A stretch of DNA of 64,000 nucleotides from Shewanella electrodiphila (GTDB lineage: Bacteria; Pseudomonadota; Gammaproteobacteria; Enterobacterales; Shewanellaceae), in the NCBI RefSeq assembly GCF_023283985.1, contig NZ_JAKIKU010000011.1:62001-126000 (forward strand). Reading direction: 5' to 3'. The notes under the pieces were generated by a model. That model had not been told where the DNA came from. It searched no databases and was given only the letters and a program-made list of their open reading frames with translations. Within the stretch, counting starts at the first letter, position 1, and every line of letters starts with the position of its first letter. This document shows positions 34,643 through 44,084 of the stretch, piece by piece. The position numbers and the translations under genes were made by a program.

Positions 34643-36172
34643 CTACAAAGGCAATCTTTGCTTTACTGCGGCAATAATCGCTTTACGAGGGATCTTAAGG
34701 CTAGTGGTTTTGATACCGGTTGGCCAAGAGTAATAATGTCTTGGGCGCTTGAAACGCGCAATTCTTTCAATAATAAATTGCTCGATTGAATTAACTTGTG
34801 CTGTTGATAATTGGGCTTCTACTGGAACAGTCGCAGTCTGTTGGCTTGATAGTTCACTATTCTTGAGTTGAATGATAGCTGCAGGCAATAAGCTGAATGT
34901 CTTATCTTCTTCTGCAAACACAAGCGCATTTTCGATTAAGGGGTGTGCTTTTAATGCCGCTTCAATCTCTTCTGGGTGAATATTTTCACCACCGCAAATA
35001 AACATGTTATCGGCGCGACCAAGTAAGCGAAGGTTATCAGAATCATCCAGTTCGCCTAAATCTTGGGTGTTAAACCAGCCTTGTTCATCAGTGACTTTTT
35101 CAGCAATACATTGCTGGTGTGAAGGTACAGTATTATCGGTTACTGCATCAGTTAAATAACCTAAGAATAGGCAGTCGCCTTTTACCCAAATAGTGCCATC
35201 TCTAATTTCCATTTGTCTGTGGCTTAATGGCTTTCCTAAATGACCCTGAGGGTTTATCAAAGCTGTTGTGATTTGTGAACTCATTTCAGACATGCCATAA
35301 CTGCAATATGCATTAATATGTCTGTCAGCGAGCGCTGAGACTAATTTAGCTTCTATGGCGCCGCCGCCTAATAACAAGGCTTTTACTTGATCTAATGCTT
35401 GAGGATGCTGGGCCAAAATTTTACTTAATTGTGCAGCCACTAACGAGACATGACTGATTTCATTGTCGCTAATTTGTTGCCATAAAGGCTGATTATTACT
35501 CAGTACCACACATGCCCCAGCGAGCGTACAACGATTAATGATGGCTAAACCACCAATATGAAACAAAGGTAGCGATAATAACCAGGTGTCACCGCTTTTG
35601 AGGCTAATATTTTCAGCCGAGCCCTGTGCACTGGCAATGTGATTTGATAAACAATGCACCACGCCTTTTGGGGTGCCACTAGAGCCAGATGTGAGAATGA
35701 TATTCAATGGCTTTTTGCTATCAATACTTGGCTTGCTTTGAATTGGGTCAGGATGTTTTCGCTCTAGTTGAAGATCAATTTTGAGCCGTTGTTGGGTCCC
35801 ATCACTGATATTGAAATCAGACTGCTGCGCCTCTGACCAATAAAAATCAATCTTAAAACGCTGACATAATTGGGCTTGTTGCGATACAGGAAACTTAGGT
35901 GATATTGGCAAAAATATCGCGCCTAAATCAACGCATGCCCAATAAAGGCAAATCATTTCGAGGTTATTAAGGCTGATACAAGCGAGACGGCTATTATGAC
36001 TAACGCCTTGCTTTTTCAGCGATGTCACAAGGTTAGTTACCAGCGCACTTAACTTAAGGTAACTGACTGCGTCACTATGCTTAATACTGGCTTTATCGCC
36101 GTTATCTGTTTGCTGAATAGCTATAGTTTCGGGCATGTCTAAAGCTGTTTGGTGTAGCGGAGAAATCATCAC
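34643..36172 (-). CDS. menE: o-Succinylbenzoate-CoA ligase
   Basis: Adenylate-forming enzyme that activates o-succinylbenzoate to its CoA thioester in menaquinone synthesis. The P-loop-like motif is IILTSGSSGTPKGVVH; YGMSEMSSQI is the A5-type motif, and GRADNMFICGGENIHPEEIE the hinge region. The catalytic Lys region near the C-terminus is KTTSLKIPRKAI. Length is 509 aa. It is the last gene of the minus-strand men cluster, 35 bases after menC. Confidence 0.94.
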   Translation of the reverse strand: MMISPLHQTALDMPETIAIQQTDNGDKASIKHSDAVSYLKLSALVTNLVTSLKKQGVSHNSRLACISLNNLEMICLYWACVDLGAIFLPISPKFPVSQQAQLCQRFKIDFYWSEAQQSDFNISDGTQQRLKIDLQLERKHPDPIQSKPSIDSKKPLNIILTSGSSGTPKGVVHCLSNHIASAQGSAENISLKSGDTWLLSLPLFHIGGLAIINRCTLAGACVVLSNNQPLWQQISDNEISHVSLVAAQLSKILAQHPQALDQVKALLLGGGAIEAKLVSALADRHINAYCSYGMSEMSSQITTALINPQGHLGKPLSHRQMEIRDGTIWVKGDCLFLGYLTDAVTDNTVPSHQQCIAEKVTDEQGWFNTQDLGELDDSDNLRLLGRADNMFICGGENIHPEEIEAALKAHPLIENALVFAEEDKTFSLLPAAIIQLKNSELSSQQTATVPVEAQLSTAQVNSIEQFIIERIARFKRPRHYYSWPTGIKTTSLKIPRKAIIAAVKQRLPL

Positions 36173-36207
36173 AAAACCTTTGTTAACCTGTCTGACTATG
36201 GCGTTTC

Positions 36208-37305
36208 TTATTCATTAGTATAGCGATTGATTAGCTGAGTAACTTGTGGATTCAGTTGATTGTTTTCGAGCATTAACGGCTCGCTAAAGTTAGCTAGCGT
36301 GTCGAGCCCCGGGATTTCATCAGGGGTTAACTGTGCGGCTAGCGTCGCTAAGTCGTTAATCCCCAGGTTAGCTTCTAAACTTGAGCTGAATATACAACGC
36401 ACGCCATGTTCTGTGGCGGTTTCAATGAGTTTCGCTAGTTTGTCGATATTGCCAATAATCATCGGCTTGATGATAAGTGCTGCTAACCCATCAAACATAG
36501 TAAATTGATAGTCTGCATCATTTAACGTTTCATCTAGCGCAAAAGGAATCTTAAGTGCTTGATAAACCATGCGGCTTTCTTTGAGCGTTTGGCAAGGTTC
36601 TTCAATGTATTCGATGCTGGCTTTTGGTAAGCATGCCAGAAACTCAATGGCTTGCTCAGCACTAAAACCTTGATTCGCATCAAGGCGTAATTTGAGCTTT
36701 GGATTAATAGATAATATCTGATGAATAAACTGGATTTCTTGTTCTATTGAAGCTTGAGCCACTTTGACTTTTATTGCATAAGTACGTTTAGGTAGTGCAT
36801 TTATTTTGGCCGCTAACGCTTCATTTGTCGTGTTAGGCTGATAATAAAATAAACTGATTTTTCGGTCATCAACATGGGCATATTGAAATGCCGAACTAAA
36901 CTTAGTCGCTAATAAGCTGAGCCCAAACGCTGCAGAGGGCAGCTTTATTTCACTGGCAATATTAGCTAATTCGGTTAACGGCTTATTGATTAACAGCGGT
37001 AATTGCTGCTGGAGTAATGCAATCACTTGTTCAAGTGATTCTTCGCTAAATCCAACAAGAGGTTTGTTGTTGGTATCTACGCCTGACAAAGGGCTGATTT
37101 CGACACTTTCGCATTGAGCATGATTTAATTGAGCATGATTTAACTGAGCACTGATGACTAAACCAGACCGTTGATCGATGCGCTGAGTTGCCACAGGCAA
37201 TGTGGGTGATAATGGGATTTGGTAACGGTGCAGTGTAAGCTCACTGATGATGGCAAGTTCGACTTTTTCAAGGCTAGAAGTTTCATTGTTATCATCAGTG
37301 TGCAT
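36208..37305 (-). CDS. menC: o-Succinylbenzoate synthase
   Basis: Enolase-superfamily dehydratase that forms o-succinylbenzoate from SHCHC. AIKVKVAQ gives the catalytic Lys. LRLDANQGFS, IEYIEEPC and FALDETL supply the metal-binding Asp/Glu/Asp, and LIIKPMIIGN the second Lys. The protein is 365 aa, longer than enteric MenC (about 320). The N-terminal part contains a short duplicated stretch (NHAQLNHAQ), so strain length variation there is plausible. It lies between menH and menE. Confidence 0.92.
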   Translation of the reverse strand: MHTDDNNETSSLEKVELAIISELTLHRYQIPLSPTLPVATQRIDQRSGLVISAQLNHAQLNHAQCESVEISPLSGVDTNNKPLVGFSEESLEQVIALLQQQLPLLINKPLTELANIASEIKLPSAAFGLSLLATKFSSAFQYAHVDDRKISLFYYQPNTTNEALAAKINALPKRTYAIKVKVAQASIEQEIQFIHQILSINPKLKLRLDANQGFSAEQAIEFLACLPKASIEYIEEPCQTLKESRMVYQALKIPFALDETLNDADYQFTMFDGLAALIIKPMIIGNIDKLAKLIETATEHGVRCIFSSSLEANLGINDLATLAAQLTPDEIPGLDTLANFSEPLMLENNQLNPQVTQLINRYTNE

Positions 37306-37359
37306 AAAGCGTAAATCCTTTATTAACGAATACTCACCGCTTAACAGTGTTGTTAGCAG

Positions 37360-38130
37360 TTATGGGTAAAGCAGCTGTATGACGCTTGCTGCAAACATCT
37401 TTGGTTGCGCTTTATGGGTATTGTGCCCTGAATTTGGGATTGTGATCACCGATAAATCAATTTTCTGTTGCCACTTCTCTGCCAAGTTAGAAAATTTATT
37501 GTCATTTTCACCCACCAATAGATATCTCGGGCAGTGTAATTGTTTCAGTACTTTTTGGCCATTATCTTGTAATCCAAGTGAAGTGCTCTGAAAGCAATGC
37601 AGTAACGCTTGAGGATTATTTTTACTACGAATATTAATCAGCTGTTCACGAGCATCATTATTTAATTCAGCAAAAACCGGCTGTTGGTACCATTCACTTA
37701 AAAAATTTCTTATTGGCTTAGACGCTAGTTTATCTGCCCATTTCTGATCGTGTTTCAGTCTGGTTTGCTTATCACGTGTGGAACATAAACCTAAATGAGC
37801 TGACTCCAACATAAGACTCAATAGTGTCGCAGGATGGAATTTAGCGATATGCAGTGCAACTCGGCCACCTAAAGAGTATCCCAGCAAATGAAATTGCGGA
37901 TAACCTAGATTAATCACTTGATGGGTAATGGTATCAGCAAGGGCTTCAAAGCCTGGCGTTGGCAATATCTGCTCGTTTTCACCATGGCCTGGCAGATCGA
38001 TGCAAATACAATGAAAGTATTGGCTTAGGGTGGGTAAGCAAGCTTGCCAATCTTCTTTGGAACCTAAAAAACCATGTAATAAAACCAGTGCAGGTAATGC
38101 GGTATCACCGTATCGTTTAATGGTTGGCAT
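37360..38130 (-). CDS. menH: SHCHC synthase MenH (alpha/beta hydrolase fold)
   Basis: Removes pyruvate from SEPHCHC to give SHCHC. LLHGFLGSKEDW forms the oxyanion region, LGYSLGGRVALH carries the nucleophilic serine, and PNSGHNTH the catalytic histidine. I use the ATG at 38130, which overlaps the menD stop as TAATG. A start at 38148 would add six residues inside menD and has no better ribosome site. Length is 256 aa. Confidence 0.92.
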   Translation of the reverse strand: MPTIKRYGDTALPALVLLHGFLGSKEDWQACLPTLSQYFHCICIDLPGHGENEQILPTPGFEALADTITHQVINLGYPQFHLLGYSLGGRVALHIAKFHPATLLSLMLESAHLGLCSTRDKQTRLKHDQKWADKLASKPIRNFLSEWYQQPVFAELNNDAREQLINIRSKNNPQALLHCFQSTSLGLQDNGQKVLKQLHCPRYLLVGENDNKFSNLAEKWQQKIDLSVITIPNSGHNTHKAQPKMFAASVIQLLYP

Positions 38131-39860
38131 TAGTGTTGTTTCACCCATTGTGCAATGAGCTTGATTTGATCGCTTGCTTGATTAGGGCTGACATTGACTT
38201 CAATCACAGAGGTGCCTGCAAAGGCCATTGCATCAACATAAGCTTCATTAAAGCTGGTTAAACAATCCACTTGGTTATATGGCAAACCAAACATGGCGGC
38301 AGCATAACCAAATTCCAGTCCGTGACTCAAACGGTAATATTCATCTCTTACTGCTTCATTAGGCACAGGTAATAAGTTGAAAATATTGCCGCCATCATTA
38401 TTCAAAATCACAATCACAAATGGACTGTTAATTTGCTTGGTTATGGCGAGCGAATTAAGATCGTGCAAACTTGAAATATCACCAATGAGTAGAGTGCTTG
38501 GCTGTTTACTCGCGAGTGCCATTCCGCTTGCTGTAGCAATTAATCCATCGATGCCTGATGCACCTCGATTGGTATAAATCGCAGGCGTTTCGCAGGTAAT
38601 AGGTGAATACATATCGTATAAGCGAACTGGCAAGCTATTACCAATAAACCATTGATGTTTTGAGGTCTGCACCTTAGCTATTTGGCGAACAACCTGGGGT
38701 TCACCAAAGCTGCTTTGATCAATATGCTGTGTTAGCAATGCTTCAATATTTTGATTCATTTCTACTAATGACAGCGCCCAATTGGCAGATGATGATCTTG
38801 GCCACTGTGCACTGCACATTGCTGAGACACTAGCGAGCCATATCCGTTTCGACTGATGGTTAGGGTCAAGGCGCTGTTGAGTCGGTAAGACTTGCCAGTA
38901 GCTATGCCATTGTTGCTCAACAATAAAACTAATCAGCCTTTTAGAAATAAAACGCCCGCCAAATACCAATACACGGTCTGCTTGTTCGACAAATTTAGCC
39001 GCTTTTGGGTTGAGCATCAGCTGATCAATATGACCAATTACACTTGGGTGTTGCCTGAGCTGAGACTGTGCATCGACCACAATAGGCCAGCCCAATTTTT
39101 GCCCCAGTTCAATAATCTGTTGTGGATTATCTTTTGGAGATAACGTGCCCACCACAATCACGCCTTTGCCATGGACGAAACGCATCATGGTGTCTTCAGT
39201 CGGTAAGTTGCTACTAGATGCTTGACCATAATCAGTATAGGGAAATGCGTGATTTAGCCAGTCTGAAATTGGCGTCACATAACCAGATAATGATGTTTTA
39301 ACAAGTTGAGATAAGGTTTCTAATTCGCTTGGGTATAACGGCTCACGGTACATACAATTGAAATGTACTGGTTGAGTTTGATTACTCACTACTTCATCGA
39401 TGGTAGTGAGCAAAGTATTTGGGGCGATGGCTAAATCTGGCGTTGGTAAATTAACTTGTTTAGCATAATCGGCGAATATTGCGGGTTGCACAATAGCTTG
39501 GTTTGCACCACAACCGATTAATTCAGGCGGTCTATCGCCACTTAACACAATCAAAGGAACTTGAGTTAACCAGGCTTCTACAATTGCTGGATACAGGTTG
39601 GCGACTGCGGTGCCTGATGTGGTGACAATCGCTACAGGGCTATTACTGGCTTTTGCTAAACCAAGCGCCATAAAACCTAAACCACGTTCATCGAAGTGTA
39701 AATGACGTTCAAGTTTATCTTGGGCAGCAGCGGCTAACGTTAATGGTGTTGAACGAGAACCAGGTGCCATGCATACGTGTTTTACGCCAAGCCGAGCCAG
39801 CTCTTCAAGGATGAGTGCACCCCAAAGTAAATTGATGTCAGAATTAGGCCGTGTTTGCAT
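38130..39860 (-). CDS. menD: SEPHCHC synthase MenD (thiamine diphosphate enzyme)
   Basis: Joins 2-oxoglutarate and isochorismate in the first dedicated step of menaquinone synthesis. APGSRSTPLTLAA, HFDERGLGFMALGLAK and VTTSGTAVANLYPAIVEA form the N-terminal ThDP domain, and LNNDGGNIFNLLP lies in the ThDP-Mg binding region. The start is not certain: the ATG at 39860 (MQTRPNSD) fits the usual N-terminus and gives 576 aa, while an ATG at 39908 would add 16 residues. Neither has a strong Shine-Dalgarno. No menF lies adjacent, so isochorismate synthase must be elsewhere. Confidence 0.93.
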   Translation of the reverse strand: MQTRPNSDINLLWGALILEELARLGVKHVCMAPGSRSTPLTLAAAAQDKLERHLHFDERGLGFMALGLAKASNSPVAIVTTSGTAVANLYPAIVEAWLTQVPLIVLSGDRPPELIGCGANQAIVQPAIFADYAKQVNLPTPDLAIAPNTLLTTIDEVVSNQTQPVHFNCMYREPLYPSELETLSQLVKTSLSGYVTPISDWLNHAFPYTDYGQASSSNLPTEDTMMRFVHGKGVIVVGTLSPKDNPQQIIELGQKLGWPIVVDAQSQLRQHPSVIGHIDQLMLNPKAAKFVEQADRVLVFGGRFISKRLISFIVEQQWHSYWQVLPTQQRLDPNHQSKRIWLASVSAMCSAQWPRSSSANWALSLVEMNQNIEALLTQHIDQSSFGEPQVVRQIAKVQTSKHQWFIGNSLPVRLYDMYSPITCETPAIYTNRGASGIDGLIATASGMALASKQPSTLLIGDISSLHDLNSLAITKQINSPFVIVILNNDGGNIFNLLPVPNEAVRDEYYRLSHGLEFGYAAAMFGLPYNQVDCLTSFNEAYVDAMAFAGTSVIEVNVSPNQASDQIKLIAQWVKQH

Positions 39861-40015
39861 AGTGTTAAATACCCAATTTAAAGTGTTTGAAACCTGTAGT
39901 TTCAACATACTTGTTTAAGTTTAATCGACTTAAAAAGTGTTATTTATTTTAGTCTCTTATCAGCATTGTTGGCTATTTTACCAGTATAACCAATAAATTA
40001 ATTTGAGAATGTGCG

Positions 40016-40444
40016 TTACGCTTGATTGTTAATCCATTCACTCATTACCACGTGGGTTTTAATTTTGACAATATCTACCTGGGCATCAATGTACTCACGA
40101 ATTTCATGCAATCGCTTCATCGATGCGGCATTAACATAAACCAACAGATCCATTTCGCCAGTGATCCCTTGGCAAGTTATGACTTCAGGTATGGCATGAA
40201 ATACGTGCACAACATCGGCACAATTGGCGCGTTCATGTTGTATTTCAAAGTATGCCGATACGCCTTCTTTTTGCGACTCACTTAATAAAACTTGATAGCC
40301 ACGAATTACACCAGATTGTTCAAGTTTTTTTATCCGCTCAGTAACCGCACTCCGTGATAAGCTCACAGCTTCAGAGATATGAGAAATACTCTGACGAGCA
40401 TTTGCTCTTAACGCATTTAAAATGAGTTGATCAAATTTATCCAT
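40016..40444 (-). CDS. Lrp/AsnC family transcriptional regulator
   Basis: Amino-acid-responsive DNA-binding protein of about 142 aa. The N-terminal HTH contains MDKFDQLILNALRANARQSI and LSRSAVTERIKKLEQSGVI. The C-terminal RAM domain (about residues 65-140) contains DLLVYVNAASMKRLHE. I start at the ATG at 40444 (MDKFDQ), the standard family start with a GGA upstream. It is divergent from a YjeH-type exporter, which it probably regulates in response to an amino acid. Confidence 0.92.
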   Translation of the reverse strand: MDKFDQLILNALRANARQSISHISEAVSLSRSAVTERIKKLEQSGVIRGYQVLLSESQKEGVSAYFEIQHERANCADVVHVFHAIPEVITCQGITGEMDLLVYVNAASMKRLHEIREYIDAQVDIVKIKTHVVMSEWINNQA

Positions 40445-40607
40445 TTTGATTCCAGTCGTTAGAAATACAACACCCGTCATATTGTTGGTAAATTTATTAA
40501 TTACCGTCAAAATGTCGGTTTTATAAGTGTTTTTGCAGAGTGATTACGGCAGTTTGTATCCAATAACCATTTTATAATTCTTGCAAACACCACCATAGAG
40601 CAAGCTA

Positions 40608-41876
40608 ATGAATCAAATTACAGGAACGATAGGGCGCTGGCAAGGTGCCGGACTGATGGCCACCACTTTGCTTGGTACAGGGGTATTTATTTTACCGCAA
40701 ATGACCATTGCAGTGGCAAATAGTGGTGCTTTATTGGCATGGATTATTTTGACCGTCGCCATTTTGCCGGTGGCAGTGGTATTTGGTTTACTTGCTAGCC
40801 GCTTTCCTCATGCAGCAGGACCAGCCTATTTTATTGAAAAAGCCTTTGGTACCACTGCGGGGCGCACGATTGGATTGATCTTTTTGTTTGTGATCCCGAT
40901 TGGTGCACCAGCGGCAATTCTAATGACTTTTCAATTCATGGATGCCTTAGTTTCTATCACTGGCTGGGGTCAGTTAGTGGCTGAGCTGATGATTGTGTTG
41001 GTGCTGTTATTGCTGAACTATCGCGGTATTCAGGTCTCTGCCAAATTGCAGTTTGCGCTGACTTTAGCCATTGTGGCAGTTGTCGCGGTGTTATTTAGTG
41101 CCAGTGGCACAAATGTCAGTGAAGCTGGTGCATTCACAGAGTTAGCTTCAGCTGAGGTTTCGACAGTCATGCTAGCCATGGGGATTGGATTTTGGAGCTT
41201 TTTAGGTATTGAAGCCATGACGCATTTAGCCAATGACTTTAAAAACCCTAAAAAAGACATGCTACCTGCAATGATGATTGGCACGGTATTAGTCGGCATC
41301 ATTTACCTTATTTGCACCTTATTGCTACTGATGGTGCCTAGCGATAAAGAAGGATTAGCAATGATCCACACTTTCGAAACGTTATTGGGTAATGTGGTGT
41401 GGCAGGGCATGGGAGCGCAAGTTATTGGCATTTTGGGAATTGCTAGCGGCATTGCGACGGTTAACGTCTATTGCGCCAGTGCAGCACGTTTACTGTGGAG
41501 CTTTAGCAAAGAAGGCGTATTACCGAGTTACTTTAGCAAACTCAATCAATTTGGTGTGCCGCTGAGAGCATTAGTGACGATTTTATTGACCATGGTATTA
41601 GTCATCAGCTTTACTTTTGTTACTGAGCAAAAACTCGAGGACTTAATTGCTTGGAGTAACGGCGTATTCATTATTATCTATTTATTGACCATGTTATCAG
41701 CGGCAAAATTGCTCAGTAAACGCTATTTACCACTCGTGGTTGGTGGTTGCATATTCTGTCTAGGGGTGGGAGTAGCTCTGGCTGAAAATATGTTGTATTC
41801 CTTTATCTTAGTTATAGTGGTTGCGCCATTTATGTATTGGCAAAAACAGCATCAAACGCGTAAACAAGCGGCTTAA
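40608..41876 (+). CDS. APC-family amino acid exporter (YjeH-like)
   Basis: Twelve-helix membrane transporter resembling E. coli YjeH, which exports methionine and branched-chain amino acids. GRWQGAGLMATTLLGTGVFI is the helix-1 signature. FPHAAGPAYFIEKAFG and GFWSFLGIEAMTHLANDFKNP are typical conserved segments. Length is 422 aa. The divergent Lrp-type gene suggests control by amino acid levels. Substrate specificity is inferred by family and context only. Confidence 0.88.
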   Translation: MNQITGTIGRWQGAGLMATTLLGTGVFILPQMTIAVANSGALLAWIILTVAILPVAVVFGLLASRFPHAAGPAYFIEKAFGTTAGRTIGLIFLFVIPIGAPAAILMTFQFMDALVSITGWGQLVAELMIVLVLLLLNYRGIQVSAKLQFALTLAIVAVVAVLFSASGTNVSEAGAFTELASAEVSTVMLAMGIGFWSFLGIEAMTHLANDFKNPKKDMLPAMMIGTVLVGIIYLICTLLLLMVPSDKEGLAMIHTFETLLGNVVWQGMGAQVIGILGIASGIATVNVYCASAARLLWSFSKEGVLPSYFSKLNQFGVPLRALVTILLTMVLVISFTFVTEQKLEDLIAWSNGVFIIIYLLTMLSAAKLLSKRYLPLVVGGCIFCLGVGVALAENMLYSFILVIVVAPFMYWQKQHQTRKQAA

Positions 41877-41902
41877 CTTAAGGTTTGCTTGCGCAGAAAT
41901 GT

Positions 41903-41936
41903 AAAAACGGGACTTTCTAAAGAAAGTCCCGTTTTT
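41903..41936. terminator. Bidirectional terminator
   Basis: Long stem AAAAACGGGACTTTCT / AGAAAGTCCCGTTTTT with a two-base centre (in practice a four-base loop). Serves the exporter gene and possibly the convergent TerB-like gene. Confidence 0.9.
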
Positions 41937-41991
41937 ATTTGTCTTATAGCCAACAGCTTAAGCGTAAAGCTTAGTGCTTAAGGGGAGGAAC

Positions 41992-42441
41992 TTAGCGTTC
42001 TTCCATGGCAATATTGCGCATTTGAATCACTTCACTGTGCTTTAAATAAAGTAAATCAGCGGTGCGGCGAATAATTTGGTCTTCATTTCGGCATAACTTG
42101 CCATCCGAGTAAGCCAACTTCCACATACACAGAAGTAATTTTTGCTTTTGCTCAATGGAACACTGAGCATTAATTTCTGCAGTAAACTCGAATAATGAAA
42201 TTGAATTGCCTTGAACTAACTTGGCTTCGTCAATTAATGCGTTAGCTTCAGCAGCACTGATATTTAAATTGTCGCTAATTATGCCAGGAAGCATCGCTAC
42301 TTCTTGCTCGTCTAGCGTTTCATCGGCATACATGACCTCAAGCAATAAACTTACTGCAGCTAACTTTAACTGTTGTGCTTGATCTTCTGGGGTCGTTGCT
42401 TGAGCATGCGACTGTAAAAACTGTTTCAGTTTCGCGATCAT
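41992..42441 (-). CDS. TerB-like (tellurite resistance TerB domain) protein
   Basis: A 149-aa soluble helical protein. The TerB domain (about residues 20-145) shows the family pattern AAVSLLLEVMYADETLDEQE and LLLCMWKLAYSDGKLCRNE, with two acidic metal-binding-like D-E-x-L-D/D-G-K loops. I start at the ATG at 42441 because AGGAGG lies four bases upstream. The real function of stand-alone TerB proteins in marine bacteria is not defined, and no tellurite cluster surrounds it. Confidence 0.85.
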   Translation of the reverse strand: MIAKLKQFLQSHAQATTPEDQAQQLKLAAVSLLLEVMYADETLDEQEVAMLPGIISDNLNISAAEANALIDEAKLVQGNSISLFEFTAEINAQCSIEQKQKLLLCMWKLAYSDGKLCRNEDQIIRRTADLLYLKHSEVIQMRNIAMEER

Positions 42442-42536
42442 ATGGCCTCCTAAACGTCTATAAAACAATGCAGCTGTACTGACTATTTTAGTGAGTATTG
42501 AAAAGTGAATATAAGATTAAGCTTAACAGAGACAAT

Positions 42537-42561
42537 AATGCCGAGCGAATGGCTCGGCATT
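42537..42561. terminator. Hairpin downstream of the DUF2780 gene
   Basis: AATGCCGAGC/GCTCGGCATT stem with a short loop, just after the DUF2780 stop on the minus strand; the T run on that strand is weak. Confidence 0.6.
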
Positions 42562-42591
42562 AAATAAAATTAATCCTAAATCAGCGAGTCA

Positions 42592-43122
42592 TTAAAGTAA
42601 TGAATTCACGCCTTTCATTAACAAATCAACCGTACCTTCAGTGCCGTTGGTTTCTAGGTATGATTTGGCAATATCAACCATTGGCGCAACGTATTCTTTT
42701 TTAATGCCTAACTGTTCGAACGCGTCGTATACCATTGCAGCACCTTCAAATGACTTACCTAAATCACCTGCTTGAGATAATAAACCTGACATGCCATCGT
42801 CCGATGCTAATGCAGGTACTGCAGATAAAAGTGTGTCAGCTCCAGGAATGCTGTTTGATAACTGGCTAAAGTCAGAATCGCCTAAGTTAGACTGCGCAAG
42901 GCTTAGCAAGGTGCCTAAACCGCCTTCCGCTTGATCTTTACTGAGGCCAAGTTGTGACATTACGTTACCTACTAAATCAGTAGATTGTGCATCAGCGGTA
43001 GTCTCTACTTTTTCTACTTTCTTTTCATCGGTGCCAAAAACACTGTCTAACCAACCCGCTTGTGCTGGAGAAGTAACTGCAAACATTGCGACTAAAAGAC
43101 TTACTGCTGGGCTTAATTTCAT
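42592..43122 (-). CDS. DUF2780 exported protein
   Basis: A 176-aa protein with a signal peptide (about residues 1-22, cut after AQA). The rest is a helical region with DLVGNVMSQLGLSKDQAEGGLGTLL (DUF2780/VcgC-type repeat-like helices in this part) and a C-terminal VDLLMKGVNSLL. It resembles Vibrio and Shewanella DUF2780 proteins. The role is unknown; likely periplasmic. It is transcribed alone, divergent from the YciC-like gene. Confidence 0.8.
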   Translation of the reverse strand: MKLSPAVSLLVAMFAVTSPAQAGWLDSVFGTDEKKVEKVETTADAQSTDLVGNVMSQLGLSKDQAEGGLGTLLSLAQSNLGDSDFSQLSNSIPGADTLLSAVPALASDDGMSGLLSQAGDLGKSFEGAAMVYDAFEQLGIKKEYVAPMVDIAKSYLETNGTEGTVDLLMKGVNSLL

Positions 43123-43317
43123 CGTGGCCGTCCTGTGGTTTATGTTGAATGATTAAAAGTGAGTTTTCGATATCTTGTGACCATTTTAACGTTATTCACA
43201 AATTTGTGACAAATGATTTAACTAACTTTACTCTCACTTGATATCAATTGTGCAAAAACACAGTTTTTTCGGTATCCTTAGCAGCATATTTATCTATTTT
43301 TGATTATTGGAAGTCCC

Positions 43318-44049
43318 ATGTCATTGTCTGCAATTTTGACTGAAGCATATAATTTCTTTCGTAACCACGTGGCGCAACTTGCCTCACTAACAGTGCCATT
43401 GCTGTTAATTCAAGTCATGATCCAAGTGTGGCTTGGCAGTGAGTTGGCTGCCCAAGCGGAAGTTGAAGTACCGCAATTTGGCGCTATCCATGGTGCCGCT
43501 ATGATGGTGCTACTATTAATCTTCTCGTTGCTTATCGCTGCATTAACCTTATACCTAGAAGTTCGCTCACGCGGGCATGACGTTACTCCAGGTATGGTGC
43601 TGAAAAACAGCTTTACCTTTGTACCGCCATTATTATTAGCTGGAGTATTCTCTGGCTTAGCTATCTTGGCGCCGGTGATGTTATTTGCGGTATTCGGTCC
43701 GTTTTGGATTATCGGGTTGAGTATCAGCTTTTATTTGTTTGCTCGCCTTGCCTACGTTAACTTTATGGTGATCGTTGAGCGTGTCACGCCATTAGAAGCC
43801 ATTAAAAGCAGCTTTAAATTTTCATCGCCAATCGTGCTGAAAACCATGATGATATTAATGCTTTACCTACCATTATCAATGGTCGGTGGTATCGTTATAC
43901 AGCTGACAGAGTTCGGTGGATTCCCGCTACGCGTCATTATTGATACCTTGTTCGCATTTTTAGGACTTTTCGTTAACGTTGCACTGTTTAGATTGTATAT
44001 GGTTAACCGTAGTACTGATGATAAAGAGTCAGAGACCACTGAAATCTAA
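43318..44049 (+). CDS. YciC-like membrane protein (UPF0259 type)
   Basis: A 243-aa polytopic membrane protein with about six hydrophobic segments. The start MSLSAILTEAYNFFRNHVAQL and the middle RLAYVNFMVIVERVTPLEAIKSS are typical of YciC family proteins. I start at the ATG at 43318, preceded by TTGGAAG; a TTG 18 bases earlier is less likely. It lies 35 bases before the DUF4145/Sel1 gene and may be cotranscribed with it. Function is unknown. Confidence 0.82.
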   Translation: MSLSAILTEAYNFFRNHVAQLASLTVPLLLIQVMIQVWLGSELAAQAEVEVPQFGAIHGAAMMVLLLIFSLLIAALTLYLEVRSRGHDVTPGMVLKNSFTFVPPLLLAGVFSGLAILAPVMLFAVFGPFWIIGLSISFYLFARLAYVNFMVIVERVTPLEAIKSSFKFSSPIVLKTMMILMLYLPLSMVGGIVIQLTEFGGFPLRVIIDTLFAFLGLFVNVALFRLYMVNRSTDDKESETTEI

Positions 44050-44084
44050 GTGAAAAGTTAATAACAGCAGAGGAGTAACCGCCA